A stretch of 64,000 bases of DNA from Streptomyces sp. WMMB 322 (lineage in GTDB: Bacteria; Actinomycetota; Actinomycetes; Streptomycetales; Streptomycetaceae). The DNA is taken from contig NZ_FMHI01000017.1 in NCBI RefSeq assembly GCF_900090145.1, forward strand, positions 1 to 64,000, read 5' to 3'. Made by a program: the position numbers and the translations under genes. The notes beneath the pieces are model-generated. The model worked only from the letters and a program-made list of their open reading frames with translations. It made no database searches and was not told the DNA's origin. Of the stretch, positions 56,941 through 64,000 are shown in pieces; the stretch's first letter is position 1; the number at the start of each line of letters is the position of its first letter.

Positions 56941-58863
56941 TCACCGGTCGTAGAGCTGCGCGATCTCCCGCTCGAAGTCCCGCACGATCGCCGCCCGTTT
57001 CAGCTTCAGCGACGGCGTCAGATGCCCGCCCTCCTCCGTGAAGTCGTGCGGGAGGACCGCGAAGCGGCGGATCGACTCGGCGCGCGAGACCATCCGGTTC
57101 GCCTCGTCGACCGCCTGCTGGAGGTTGGCGAGCAGATCGCCGTCCTCGACGAGCTGTTCGGGAGTGAGGTCCTGCTTCTTGTGCATCTGCTGCCAGTGCG
57201 CGAGGCCGTCCGGTTCGAGGGTGATCAGCGCGGTGATGTACGGACGGTCGTCGCCGACGACGAGGCACTGGCTGACGAGCGGATGCGCGCGCAGCCAGTC
57301 CTCCAGGGGTGCCGGGGCGATGTTCTTGCCGCCGGAGGTGATGATGAGGTCCTTCTTGCGGCCGGTGATCGTCAGATAGCCCTCGTCGTCGAGGGTGCCG
57401 ATGTCCCCCGTCGCGAACCATCCGTCGTCCCCGGTGTCCGGGACGGCGGCGTTCCGCCGCGGGTCCCAGTAGCCGCCGAAGACGTGTGCCCCCTTCAGCA
57501 GCACCTCCCCGTCGTCGGCGATCCGCACGGCCGTACCCGGTACGGGCCAGCCGACCGTGCCGAGGCGGGGCTTGAGCGGCGGGGTGCAGGTGGAGGCGCC
57601 GGTGGTCTCCGTCAGCCCGTAGCCCTCGAACACCGAGATCCCGGCGCCCTCGTAGAACGCGGCGAGACGCGAACCGAGAGGCGAGCCACCGCTGATGACG
57701 TAGCGGCAGCGCCCGCCGAGGGCAGCGCGGATGCGGCGGTAGACCAGCAGGTCGTACAGGCCGCGCGCCGCCTTCAGAGCGGGACGGGGACCGCTTCCGC
57801 GTCCGTGTTCCTGTTCCTCGACGGCCTCGCCGTAGCGGCGGGCGATGCGCGCGGCGCGGTCGAAGGAGGAGGCGCGGCCCATCTTCTCGGCCGTGGCGCG
57901 TCCGGTGTTGAAGACCTTCTCCAGCACGTAGGGGATGCCGAGCAGGAACGTCGGCCTGAAGCCCGCGAGATCGGCGAGGAGTTCCTCGGTCTGGATGCTC
58001 GGCGCGTGCCCGAGCCGTACGCGCGCCCGCATGCACGCGACGGCGACCATCCGCCCGAAGACGTGCGAGAGCGGCAGGAACAGCAGCGTCGAGGCCGGGT
58101 CCTTGCTGACGGACTTGAAGACGGGGTGCAGCAGTTCGATGTCGTTGTCGATCTCGGCGAAGAAGTTGCCGTGGGTCAGGACGCAGCCCTTGGGCTGGCC
58201 CGTCGTGCCCGAGGTGTAGATGAGGGTCGCGATGTGCCCCGGTCCGATGAGTCCGCGCCGCTCGGCGACGGCTTCGTCGTTCAGGTGCCGGCCCTCTCCC
58301 GTGATCTGGGAGAGCGCACCGGTGTCGAGCTGCCAGAGGTGTTCGAGGGCGGGCATGGCCTCCCGCTCGGCGGCGAGCAGCCGCGACTGCTCGACGTTCT
58401 CCACCGCGCAGCCGCGCGCCCCGGAGTGCTGGAGGATGTAGCGGGCCTGCGCGGCGGAGGACGTCGGGTAGATCGGCACGGTGACGAGCCCCGCGGCCCA
58501 GCCGGCGAAGTCGAGCAGGGTCCATTCGTAGGTGGTGCGGGCCATGATGCCGATGCGGTCCCCTGCTTCGAAGCCGAGACCGATGAGGCCCTTCGCGAGG
58601 TTCAGGACCTCCTGTGCGAACTCGGAGGCGGTCACGTCCCGCCAGGTTCCGTCGGGCTGCTTCCGGCTGAGCACTGCTTCGAAGGGCGCCTCGACGGCGT
58701 TGTTGAAGGGGATGTCGCCGAGTGAGCCGCTCGTGACCGCGGGTGCGAAGGGCGGCATGACGACCTGCCGTACGACGCCGTCCACCACCTCCTTCTCCGG
58801 CTCGACGAGCGTGGGGCCCGCGGATGCGGGCGCCGGGACTGGGCTGGCGGGCTGGGTCGTCAC
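56941..58863 (-). CDS. fadD: Long-chain fatty-acid-CoA ligase
   Basis: 640-aa AMP-forming synthetase activating fatty acids to acyl-CoA. AMP-binding motif YTSGTTGQPKG, then YGLTETTG, WFATGDIG, and the C-terminal lysine region GRKKDLIITSGGKNIAPAPLED. It matches the FAA1/ACSL group with the extended linker. GTG 58863 follows AGGAG seven bases upstream. First of two minus-strand genes of the fatty-acid block, ahead of the thiolase gene (84 bp away). Confidence 0.93.
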   Translation of the reverse strand: MTTQPASPVPAPASAGPTLVEPEKEVVDGVVRQVVMPPFAPAVTSGSLGDIPFNNAVEAPFEAVLSRKQPDGTWRDVTASEFAQEVLNLAKGLIGLGFEAGDRIGIMARTTYEWTLLDFAGWAAGLVTVPIYPTSSAAQARYILQHSGARGCAVENVEQSRLLAAEREAMPALEHLWQLDTGALSQITGEGRHLNDEAVAERRGLIGPGHIATLIYTSGTTGQPKGCVLTHGNFFAEIDNDIELLHPVFKSVSKDPASTLLFLPLSHVFGRMVAVACMRARVRLGHAPSIQTEELLADLAGFRPTFLLGIPYVLEKVFNTGRATAEKMGRASSFDRAARIARRYGEAVEEQEHGRGSGPRPALKAARGLYDLLVYRRIRAALGGRCRYVISGGSPLGSRLAAFYEGAGISVFEGYGLTETTGASTCTPPLKPRLGTVGWPVPGTAVRIADDGEVLLKGAHVFGGYWDPRRNAAVPDTGDDGWFATGDIGTLDDEGYLTITGRKKDLIITSGGKNIAPAPLEDWLRAHPLVSQCLVVGDDRPYITALITLEPDGLAHWQQMHKKQDLTPEQLVEDGDLLANLQQAVDEANRMVSRAESIRRFAVLPHDFTEEGGHLTPSLKLKRAAIVRDFEREIAQLYDR

Positions 58864-58947
58864 GAGCGGCTCCTGTTCGTGCGGTACCTCGTCGATGCGG
58901 TTGAACCTGTTGACCGGTGGCGCCGAAGGATTCGGGGGGGCGGACCC

Positions 58948-60252
58948 TCAGGCCCTCTCCAGTACGGCGGTCACCCCCTGGCCGCCCGCCGCGCAGACGG
59001 AGATCAGTCCCCGTGCCCCCGCCTCGGCGCCGTCGCGTTCCGCGAGGAGCTTGGCGAGGGTGGCGACGATGCGGGCGCCGGTGGCGGCAAAGGGGTGTCC
59101 GGTGGCCAGCGAGGAGCCGGCGACATTGAGGCGTTCGCGGTCCAGGGGCGCGAGCCCGCGCTTCTCCCAGGCGGCGAGGGTCGCAAGCACCTGCGACGCG
59201 AACGCCTCGTGGATCTCGAAGAGTTCGAAGTCCTCGATGCCGAGTCCGGCGCGCTCCAGCATGCGGGGCACGGCGTACGCGGGCGCCATCAGCAGCCCGT
59301 CCTCGCCGGGCCCGCCGTCCTCGTCGTAGAAGCTGACGGCTCCCGTCTCGTAGGCGGTCAGGTACGCCAGCGGCGCGAGCCCGTGCCTCTCGGCCCACTC
59401 CTCACTGGCGAGCAGCACCGTCGCGGCGCCGTCGGTGAGCGGTGTGGAGTTGCCGGGCGTCATCGTCGCGTCCGGTTCGGAGGTGCCGAAGACCGGCTTC
59501 AGCTCGCCGAGTTTGTGCACGGAGGTGCCGGGACGCAGGTTCTGGTCCCGTGCCAGTCCCTTGAAGGGGACGACGAGGTCGTGCAGGAAGCCGCTGTCGT
59601 AGGCGGTGGCGAGGTTGCGGTGGCTGGCGGCGGCGAGCGCGTCCTGGTCGTGCCGCGAGATGCCCCAGTCGCGTGCGGTGCGGGCTGCGTGCTCCCCCAT
59701 GGACAGGCCGGTGCGCGGCTCGGCGTTGCGCGGGATCTCCGGTACGAGGTGACGCGGGCGCACGCGGGCGAGTTCCCTCGCCCGCTCCTTGACCGACTTG
59801 GCCCTGCGCGTCGCGAGGAGGATGCGCCGCAGCTCGTCGTTGACGCCGAGCGGGGCGTCGGAGGCGGTGTCCGCGCCGCCGGCGATGCCTGCGTCGGTCT
59901 GGCCGAGGGCGATCTTGTTGGCCACGGCGATGACCGCCTGCAGGCCGGTGCCGCACGCCTGCTGGATGTCGTAGGCGGGCGTGCGCGGGTCCAGCCGGGA
60001 GCCGAGGACGGTCTCCCGGGCGAGGTTGAAGTCACGGCTGTGTTTGAGCACCGCGCCGGCCACGAACTCCCCGACCCGGCGTTCGCCGGTCAGCCCGAAC
60101 CGCTCGATCAGCCCGTCGAGCGCGGCCGAGAGCATTTCCTGGTTCGAGCAGGTCGCGTACGGTCCGTCCGAACGCGCGAAGGGGATGCGGCTGCCGCCGA
60201 TGACTGCGACGCGGCGTGGGGTGCCGGCATGTATGAGGCCGCTGGAACTCAT
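58948..60252 (-). CDS. Acetyl-CoA C-acyltransferase (thiolase, FadI/FadA2-like)
   Basis: 434-aa thiolase. Nucleophile Cys in QQACGTGLQAV, conserved HEAFA (in FEIHEAFASQV), G-H-P in TGHPFAATGAR, and second Cys in SVCAAGGQG. The loop around residues 120-190 is long, as in FadI/FadA2 enzymes. Cleaves or forms 3-ketoacyl-CoA. Divergent from the FabG4-like reductase across a 72-bp region with two palindromic sites. Upstream open frame is not coding. Confidence 0.93.
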   Translation of the reverse strand: MSSSGLIHAGTPRRVAVIGGSRIPFARSDGPYATCSNQEMLSAALDGLIERFGLTGERRVGEFVAGAVLKHSRDFNLARETVLGSRLDPRTPAYDIQQACGTGLQAVIAVANKIALGQTDAGIAGGADTASDAPLGVNDELRRILLATRRAKSVKERARELARVRPRHLVPEIPRNAEPRTGLSMGEHAARTARDWGISRHDQDALAAASHRNLATAYDSGFLHDLVVPFKGLARDQNLRPGTSVHKLGELKPVFGTSEPDATMTPGNSTPLTDGAATVLLASEEWAERHGLAPLAYLTAYETGAVSFYDEDGGPGEDGLLMAPAYAVPRMLERAGLGIEDFELFEIHEAFASQVLATLAAWEKRGLAPLDRERLNVAGSSLATGHPFAATGARIVATLAKLLAERDGAEAGARGLISVCAAGGQGVTAVLERA

Positions 60253-60273
60253 CCTCGACCAAACTCCTGACCT

Positions 60274-60297
60274 GTAAGTAACCTTACTCGGAAGTAA
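60274..60297. promoter_or_regulatory. Candidate operator between thiolase and reductase genes
   Basis: Two overlapping dyads, GTAAG-TAAC-CTTAC (60274-60287) and TTACT-CGGA-AGTAA (60284-60297), in a short AT-rich divergent promoter. It is a likely site for the TetR protein encoded at 62.8-63.5 kb. Confidence 0.55.
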
Positions 60298-60324
60298 ATC
60301 TACGCGAGCTGGAGGATTCGGGGA

Positions 60325-61758
60325 ATGGCTGACCGGTATCTGCATTGGACCAACACAACGCCCGGCCGCCTCCTCACCCGCCGTCTCGGCCTCCCCCGCC
60401 CGGTACCGCTGCACCGCTGGTCGGCGGAGCGGCCGCTGCTCGGCGACGGCTCCTCCCCCGTGCTGCACCTGACGCCCGTGCCGCCCCGCGGCAGCGGGAA
60501 CGACGCAGGCACGCACACGGACGCAGACGCGCACACGAAGGAACTCGCGGCGGCGCTCGCCGGCACCGGTCTCCCCGTCCGTACGGAAACCGGGGGCGCG
60601 GAACCGGGCGAACGCCATGCCGCCGTCGTCGTCGACGCTACGGGCATACGCGGCGTCCCGGAACTGCGACGGGTGCACGAATGCCTCCACCCGGTCCTGC
60701 GGTCCCTCCTCCCGTGCGGCCGCATCGTGGTCCTCGCCGCGCGCCCCGACGACGGCGACCACCACCAGGCCGCGGCGCAGCAGGCACTGGAGGGCTTCGT
60801 ACGCTCACTGGCGAAGGAGACCGGCGGCGGACGCACGGCGCAGCTGGTCCGGCTCGCAGCGTCGGCCACGGCGGCCGACGCCGAGTCGACGCTGCGCTTC
60901 CTGCTCTCGCCCAAGTCGGCCTACGTCAGCGGCCAGGTCGTCGAGATCGGCGGGCACGCGTCCGGGGCGGCCGGGGCGGCCGGGGCGGCCGGGGCAGAGA
61001 CCGCGCCGGCGGACTGGAACCGCCCCCTCGAAGGGCGCACGGCCCTTGTCACCGGCTCCGCACGCGGCATCGGGGAGTCCGTCGCGGCGACGCTGGCACG
61101 CGACGGCGCGCACGTCGTCTGCCTCGACGTCCCCCAGGCGGAGGCCGACTTGAACCGAGTCGCCGAGGCCCTGGGCGGCACGGCCCTGCCGCTCGACATC
61201 ACCGCCGGCGATGCGGGCGCCCGCATCGCCGAGGCCCTGCCGGGCGGCGGTCTGGACGTGCTCGTGCACAACGCGGGCATCACCCGCGACCGCAGGCTCG
61301 TCAACATGAAGGCCGAGCGGTGGGATCAGGTGATGGAGGTCAACCTGGCCTCAGTGCTGCGCACCACCGACCATCTGCTGGCGGCGGGCGCGCTGCGCAG
61401 CGGGACGGGACGGGTCGTCGCCACCGCTTCGATCGCCGGCATCGCGGGCAACGTCGGCCAGACCAACTACGCGGCGAGCAAGGCCGGAATCATCGGTCTC
61501 GTGCGCTCCCTCGCGCCGCGCGCCGCGGCGGAGCACGGCGTCACCGTCAACGCCGTGGCACCCGGATTCATCGAGACGAAGATGACGGCCGCCGTGCCCT
61601 TCTTCATCCGGGAGGCCGGCCGGCGCATGAACTCCCACTCCCAGGGCGGCCTTCCCGTCGACGTCGCCGAGACCACCGCATGGCTGGCGTGCCCATCGTC
61701 CTACGCAGTCAACGGCCAGGTAGTCCGGGTCTGCGGCCAGAGCCTGCTGGGGGCGTGA
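60325..61758 (+). CDS. High-molecular-weight 3-oxoacyl reductase (FabG4-like)
   Basis: 477-aa two-domain reductase. The N-terminal domain (about 1-210) is a flavodoxin-like, catalytically inactive half. The C-terminal domain (about 230-470) is a classical short-chain dehydrogenase: TGSARGIGESVA, LVHNAGITRD, catalytic S in ATASIAGIAG, Y-x-x-x-K in NYAASKAGI. Same layout as M. tuberculosis FabG4, which reduces 3-oxoacyl-CoA. An Ala/Gly repeat (GAAGAAGAAG) links the halves. ATG 60325 has GGAGG nine bases before it. MaoC gene follows directly. Confidence 0.93.
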   Translation: MADRYLHWTNTTPGRLLTRRLGLPRPVPLHRWSAERPLLGDGSSPVLHLTPVPPRGSGNDAGTHTDADAHTKELAAALAGTGLPVRTETGGAEPGERHAAVVVDATGIRGVPELRRVHECLHPVLRSLLPCGRIVVLAARPDDGDHHQAAAQQALEGFVRSLAKETGGGRTAQLVRLAASATAADAESTLRFLLSPKSAYVSGQVVEIGGHASGAAGAAGAAGAETAPADWNRPLEGRTALVTGSARGIGESVAATLARDGAHVVCLDVPQAEADLNRVAEALGGTALPLDITAGDAGARIAEALPGGGLDVLVHNAGITRDRRLVNMKAERWDQVMEVNLASVLRTTDHLLAAGALRSGTGRVVATASIAGIAGNVGQTNYAASKAGIIGLVRSLAPRAAAEHGVTVNAVAPGFIETKMTAAVPFFIREAGRRMNSHSQGGLPVDVAETTAWLACPSSYAVNGQVVRVCGQSLLGA

Positions 61759-61763
61759 GCACC

Positions 61764-62816
61764 ATGACAGTCCGCCGTCTCACCGCCCCGCCCCGGCTGC
61801 CCCTCGTCCTCGCCCGGGGAGCCCTCGCCTCGCGTTCGAAGCGCGGCCCGTACGAACAGGCACGGCTGCCCGGCGAGCGGCTGGTGCTGCCGGACGCGCG
61901 CATCGACGCCGGGAGACTGCGCGCGTACGCCCGCGTCTGCGGGTTCGACGGCGGCACCGGGCCGGGGGCGCAGCGTCCGGACGAAGGGCCCGGCACGGTT
62001 TCCGGCGGGCCGCCCGGCGGACCGCAAGGTGGGGGGCCCGCCGGGGGATCCGGCACACCGGCCGCCTCCCCGGTGCCGCCCACCTACCCGCACATCCTCA
62101 GCTTCCCCCTCGCGATGCAGCTGATGGCGCGGCCCGACTTCCCCTTCCCGATGCTCGGCCTCGTCCACACCGGCATCGAACTCACCCAGCACCGCGCGCT
62201 GCGCCCGGAGGACCGCCCCGAGATCTCCGTGTACGCCGAGGGCCCGGCACCGCACCGCCGCGGCAGCACCTTCGACGTGGTGACGGAGGCACGGCTGGGC
62301 GGCCGGCTGGTGTGGCATTCACGCAGCACCTACCTGTGCCGGCACCGCACCGCCGACACCTCCGGCGAGGGGCCGGGCAGCCGGGGCGGCACGCGCCGGG
62401 ACGACGAGGCGGAAGCGGCGGCCGCGCCGCTGCCCCTGCGCGAGCAGTGGGACCTGCCCTCCGGCCTCGGACGCCGCTACGGACGCGCGTCCGGCGACCG
62501 CAACCCGATCCACCTGCACCCGCTCACCGCGAAGCTCTTCGGCTTCCCCCGGCACATCGCGCACGGCATGTGGACCTTCGCCCGGTCACTCGCCGCGACG
62601 GGCGCCGCCGCGGGCGGTGAACAGCTCACCGCCCGCGCGGAGTTCAAGGCGCCGGTGCCGCTCCCCTCGGCCGTCACCCACCACGCGGACGAGCCGACGG
62701 CCTCGGCGGGCGGCTACCGCGCTCCCGTACGCGTACACCGCTTCGAACTGCGCAGCGGCGATGGGGAACGGCAGCGGCTGCACCTCACCGGTGAGGTGAC
62801 CAGCGAACGCCCTTGA
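61764..62816 (+). CDS. MaoC-like (R)-3-hydroxyacyl dehydratase
   Basis: 350-aa double-hot-dog dehydratase of the HtdX type. The hydratase motif is intact: YGRASGDRNPIHLHPLTAKLFGFPRHIAHGM (Asp and His catalytic). The N-terminal half-domain (to about residue 190) carries a Pro/Gly-rich insertion (about 75-110). ATG 61764 is used; GTG 61755 overlaps the reductase stop and is equally possible. It overlaps the convergent tetR gene by 32 bp. With the reductase and thiolase it would form a fatty-acyl elongation or beta-oxidation set. Confidence 0.88.
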   Translation: MTVRRLTAPPRLPLVLARGALASRSKRGPYEQARLPGERLVLPDARIDAGRLRAYARVCGFDGGTGPGAQRPDEGPGTVSGGPPGGPQGGGPAGGSGTPAASPVPPTYPHILSFPLAMQLMARPDFPFPMLGLVHTGIELTQHRALRPEDRPEISVYAEGPAPHRRGSTFDVVTEARLGGRLVWHSRSTYLCRHRTADTSGEGPGSRGGTRRDDEAEAAAAPLPLREQWDLPSGLGRRYGRASGDRNPIHLHPLTAKLFGFPRHIAHGMWTFARSLAATGAAAGGEQLTARAEFKAPVPLPSAVTHHADEPTASAGGYRAPVRVHRFELRSGDGERQRLHLTGEVTSERP

Positions 62817-63456
62817 TCATCTGCTCCAGGCCCGTCCAGCAGAAGTTCATCAGTGTGGCCGCGGTCTCCTTCGGTGAAGGGACCGCTTCCGTACGGGCGT
62901 TGGCCCACACCGCCAGCGATTCGGCCGCGCCGACCATGGCGTGCGCGAGCCCGGAGACCTCCCGCTCGGCGAACTTCTCGTCGCAGCCGGCGTCGACGGC
63001 TGCACGGGCCAGCAGCAGCGTCACCAGCTCGGTGATCTCCGCCCGCATCGCGGCGACTTCACGGGCGAACGGCTCGCCCTGGGTGTCGGCCCGGTGCAGC
63101 ACCGACCAGCCGTCGGGCCGCGCCGCGGTGTGCGCGAAGAAGGCGCACAGCCCGTTCCACAGCTGCTGTTCGGCACGTGCGCCGGGGACCTCGTCCCGGC
63201 CCGTGACGCCCCGCACGGCCTCGACGAGAGCAGCCCGCTCCCTGCGTATGCACGCCGTGAACAGGTCTTCCTTCGACTTCAGATACAGATAGACCAGCGG
63301 TTTGGACACTCCCGCCTGCTCGGCGATGTCGTCCATCGACGCCGCCTGATAGCCGTGCCGCGCGAAACCCGCGACAGCCGCGTCGAGCATCTGCCGCTCG
63401 CGCACCTCCCGCGGCATCCGCCGCCGTCCCCCGGTTCTCGTGCTGTTGGTCCCCAC
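62785..63456 (-). CDS. TetR-family regulator of the fatty-acid block
   Basis: 223-aa TetR protein. HTH at about 15-62 (RQMLDAAVAGFARHGYQAASMDDIAEQAGVSKPLVYLYLKSKEDLF). The rest is the helical ligand domain. GTG 63456 follows GGAGGGG. Its end overlaps the MaoC gene by 32 bp tail-to-tail, so transcription of the two interferes. Probably represses the divergent thiolase/reductase promoters via the 60274-60297 dyads. Whether it also acts on the lipase palindrome at 54855 cannot be told. Confidence 0.9.
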   Translation of the reverse strand: MGTNSTRTGGRRRMPREVRERQMLDAAVAGFARHGYQAASMDDIAEQAGVSKPLVYLYLKSKEDLFTACIRRERAALVEAVRGVTGRDEVPGARAEQQLWNGLCAFFAHTAARPDGWSVLHRADTQGEPFAREVAAMRAEITELVTLLLARAAVDAGCDEKFAEREVSGLAHAMVGAAESLAVWANARTEAVPSPKETAATLMNFCWTGLEQMIKGVRWSPHR

Positions 63457-63554
63457 CTGTACGCCCCTCCGCGCCGTTCCCCCGTCTCCCCACGGAATTC
63501 CCGGATGTCAGAGTACGCGGACCCTGCGTCGACTCACGTGGCGAGCGCCCGACT

Positions 63555-63575
63555 GCCCCGCTTCACAAGCGGGGC
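63555..63575. other. Short perfect hairpin
   Basis: 9-bp stem (63555-63563 with 63567-63575), 3-base loop, about 100 bp upstream of the tetR start. Confidence 0.6.
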
Positions 63576-63583
63576 CGGCACCT

Positions 63584-63645
63584 CCACCGCCCGGCCCGCC
63601 ACCGCACCGGCCCGCCACCGCCCGGCCCGCCACCGCACCGGCCCT
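63584..63645. repeat. Tandem 31-bp duplication
   Basis: Two copies, 63584-63614 and 63615-63645, 30 of 31 bases identical, between the tetR gene and the channel gene. Built from CCACCG/CCGGCC phrases. Confidence 0.9.
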
Positions 63646-63748
63646 CCGTCGCGTGCCCCGCAGGCGGCAGCGCAGCACTCGTGTGCGATTCGCCGGGCAC
63701 TGGCGCGGGACGGAACCCCGCATACGGACACGCCCTAACATCCCCGGC

Positions 63749-64000
63749 GTGGATCACGAAGCGGCCCCCGGCCGGGAACGCGGAGGACTGGAACGCCTGG
63801 AGAACCTCTCGGACAACGTCTTCTCCATCGCCATGACGCTGCTGGTGCTCGACATCACCGTGCGGCGCGGGCTCAGCACCGAAGACTTCCGCGAGGCCCT
63901 GCGCCTGACGCTGCCCCACATCGCCGCGTACGCGCTGAGCTTCGCGGTCATCGCCGAGTTCTGGCTCGACCACCGCCGCATCCTGGCGGCCTTCCCGGTG
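63749..64000 (+). CDS. TMEM175-family (DUF1211) potassium channel, N-terminal part
   Basis: Runs off the window end; 84 codons visible. The first helix has the channel signature RLENLSDNVFSIAMTLLVLDI (FSD-type motif with Leu for Phe). The second helix follows (LPHIAAYALSFAVIAEFW) and then the conserved HRR. TMEM175 proteins are K+ leak channels. GTG 63749 has no ribosome site; TAACAT (63736-63741) seven bases before it suggests a leaderless message. Confidence 0.82.
   Translation, partial: MDHEAAPGRERGGLERLENLSDNVFSIAMTLLVLDITVRRGLSTEDFREALRLTLPHIAAYALSFAVIAEFWLDHRRILAAFPV

Noticed and set aside
60345-62816. 823-codon open frame read as one fused enzyme
   Set aside because: Its first 470 codons are a different frame of the FabG4-like gene; only the end, from 61764, is the MaoC gene.

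Overview
The window is chromosomal DNA from a high-GC actinomycete, almost certainly Streptomyces or a close streptomycete relative. Coding regions have strong G/C third-position bias, GTG starts and GTGA/ATGA overlaps are common, and the gene set is typical: a 14-gene nuo operon, futalosine-type menaquinone genes (mqnA, mqnC), a SapA-like spore protein, a WhiJ-like HTH/DUF397 pair, and a KorAB ferredoxin oxidoreductase. From memory, the order kor - rarD - polyprenyl synthetase - nuo - NlpC/P60 - geranylgeranyl reductase - ubiE - mqnC resembles the SCO45xx region of S. coelicolor read backwards; this was not checked by alignment. No rRNA, tRNA, CRISPR array, transposase or integrase was found.

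Layout. 1-9.0 kb: end of a histidine kinase, its LuxR-type response regulator, korAB, a RarD transporter, a two-gene ABC exporter and a LolA-like secreted protein. 9.4-18.9 kb: polyprenyl diphosphate synthase, fumarylacetoacetase, a sugar-acid module (L-fuconate dehydratase, FadR-type regulator and a divergent FAH-family enzyme), a uridine-kinase-like protein, a multi-TM protein of unknown family and a NUDIX hydrolase. 19.0-22.6 kb is an accessory patch. It holds three overlapping small genes divergent from an HTH/DUF5753-DUF397 pair, a lipoprotein, and a HigBA/RelE-type toxin-antitoxin pair bracketed by two identical 54-bp copies of the nuoN terminator.

22.6-39.5 kb (minus strand): nuoA-N encoding respiratory complex I, with a near-consensus Rex (NADH/NAD+ redox sensor) operator upstream of nuoA and an unassigned 33-codon ORF between nuoG and nuoH. 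40.4-46.5 kb: a secreted NlpC/P60 hydrolase, then quinone genes (geranylgeranyl reductase, UbiE/MenG, MqnC, MqnA) with an Imm5-like gene among them. Complex I reduces menaquinone, so the nuo and menaquinone blocks are functionally related. 46.8-49.1 kb: a cold-shock protein, a zinc-ribbon membrane protein and SapA.

49.5-54.7 kb: an unusual XRE-TetR fusion regulator with a probable carnitine-to-glycine-betaine pathway (BKACE enzyme, L-carnitine dehydrogenase, betainyl-CoA thioesterase) and a TauD-type dioxygenase. 54.9-64.0 kb: a secreted lipase, an ASCH protein and a fatty-acid module (acyl-CoA synthetase, thiolase, FabG4-like reductase, MaoC-like dehydratase, TetR regulator) resembling fadA2-fabG4-htdX of Mycobacterium tuberculosis, then the start of a TMEM175-like channel. 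Several intergenic regions carry clear palindromes or short tandem repeats, listed separately.
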